64,000 nt of DNA, from the NCBI RefSeq assembly GCF_000196455.1, contig NC_014614.1, positions 1,844,001 to 1,908,000 of the forward strand, given 5' to 3'. The notes beneath the pieces are model-generated. The model worked only from the letters and a program-made list of their open reading frames with translations, was not told the DNA's origin and did no database searches. Position 1 is the first letter of the stretch. Every line of letters begins with the position of its first letter. This DNA is from Acetoanaerobium sticklandii. Its GTDB lineage: Bacteria; Bacillota; Clostridia; Peptostreptococcales; Filifactoraceae. The position numbers and the translations under genes were made by a program. Positions 63,781 to 64,000 of this stretch are shown here, piece after piece.

Positions 63781-64000
63781 TGTCTATATTAGCAAACTAC
63801 TTACAAACTGGTGATTGGAAAGGCGAAAAACACGTTCCTGTTATTCATGCACCAGAATCTATTTCAGCAAATGTTTTGACTGAAATTAAATTATCAATTG
63901 GGGATGCAATAGCACATCCAAACACTTTAGAACATCATATTTCATGGTTTAAGCTTTTCTTCCTAGCAGAAGGAGCTAAATTCCCAGTTGAGCTTGGAAC
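63781..64000 (+). CDS. superoxide reductase (class II, neelaredoxin type), partial
   Basis: This is the only plus-strand gene; 73 codons are visible before the window ends. Superoxide reductase reduces superoxide to hydrogen peroxide without making oxygen, which suits an anaerobe. It has the EKHVP active-site motif (Glu16, Lys17, His18) and the next iron ligands His46 and His52, spaced as in Pyrococcus SOR. The N-terminal desulforedoxin domain of class I enzymes is absent. A GGGGG ribosome site lies 8 nt before the ATG. Confidence 0.9.

Noticed and set aside
1..64000. Mobile elements, CRISPR arrays, defence islands, tRNA or rRNA genes
   Set aside because: No transposase, integrase, repeat-spacer array, tRNA-like cloverleaf or rRNA segment was recognised; gene content and orientation are those of conserved chromosomal blocks.

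Overview
This window looks like chromosomal DNA from a low-GC, anaerobic, flagellated member of the Clostridia. The AT-rich codon use, strong GGAGG ribosome sites, split glyQ/glyS, PPDK with its bifunctional regulator, CheC/CheD/FliY chemotaxis branch and superoxide reductase fit a Peptostreptococcaceae-like (Acetoanaerobium-type) organism. The family assignment is inference. Except for the last, partial gene, everything is transcribed leftwards (minus strand). No tRNA, rRNA, CRISPR array, insertion sequence or prophage was seen.

Positions 1-28416 hold one uninterrupted flagellar/chemotaxis supra-operon. In transcription order it runs flgB-flgC-fliE-fliF-fliG-fliH-fliI-fliJ-ylxF-like-fliK-flgD-flgE-flbD-motA-motB-fliL-fliM-fliY-cheY-fliO-fliP-fliQ-fliR-flhB-flhA-flhF-flhG-PilZ-cheB-cheA-cheW-cheC-cheD, followed by a partial membrane-protein gene. 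No intergenic gap exceeds 37 bp. The stator gene motB is out of frame at a perfect tandem octamer (two copies of TTTGTTCT on the coding strand). A third copy would exactly restore a normal MotB, so this looks like a slipped-strand phase switch in the OFF state. It is the most interesting observation here.

Positions 28633-32514 are a potABCD polyamine ABC transporter operon with a clear promoter and a terminator. Positions 32555-38694 hold a lipoprotein with SH3 and DUF4015-type domains, an RlmL-type rRNA methyltransferase, an RNase H-LarE fusion, a zinc-ribbon coiled-coil protein, a Nif3-like protein and TrmK. Positions 38806-41772 are rpoD-dnaG with a terminator.

Positions 41876-48204 are a complete folate/pABA operon (pabA-pabB-pabC-folE-folP-folB-folK-aroF). 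It lies behind a tetrahydrofolate riboswitch, an intrinsic terminator and a near-consensus promoter. Its PabC carries an extra C-terminal nucleotidyltransferase-like domain. Upstream sits an HTH-ACT (PheB-type) protein, then transketolase.

Positions 51073-55329 are ccpN-PDRP-ppdK (pyruvate phosphate dikinase with its regulatory protein and a CBS-domain repressor), with a 28-bp palindrome over the ccpN promoter. Positions 55487-63552 are the conserved phoH-ybeY-dgkA/PAP2-cdd-era-recO-DUF4342 block and glyQ-glyS. At the right edge a class II superoxide reductase gene begins on the plus strand behind a repeat-rich divergent intergenic region.

Most of the window is core genome. The unusual content is local: one candidate phase-variable gene, three domain fusions, one riboswitch and two unexplained operator-like repeat clusters.
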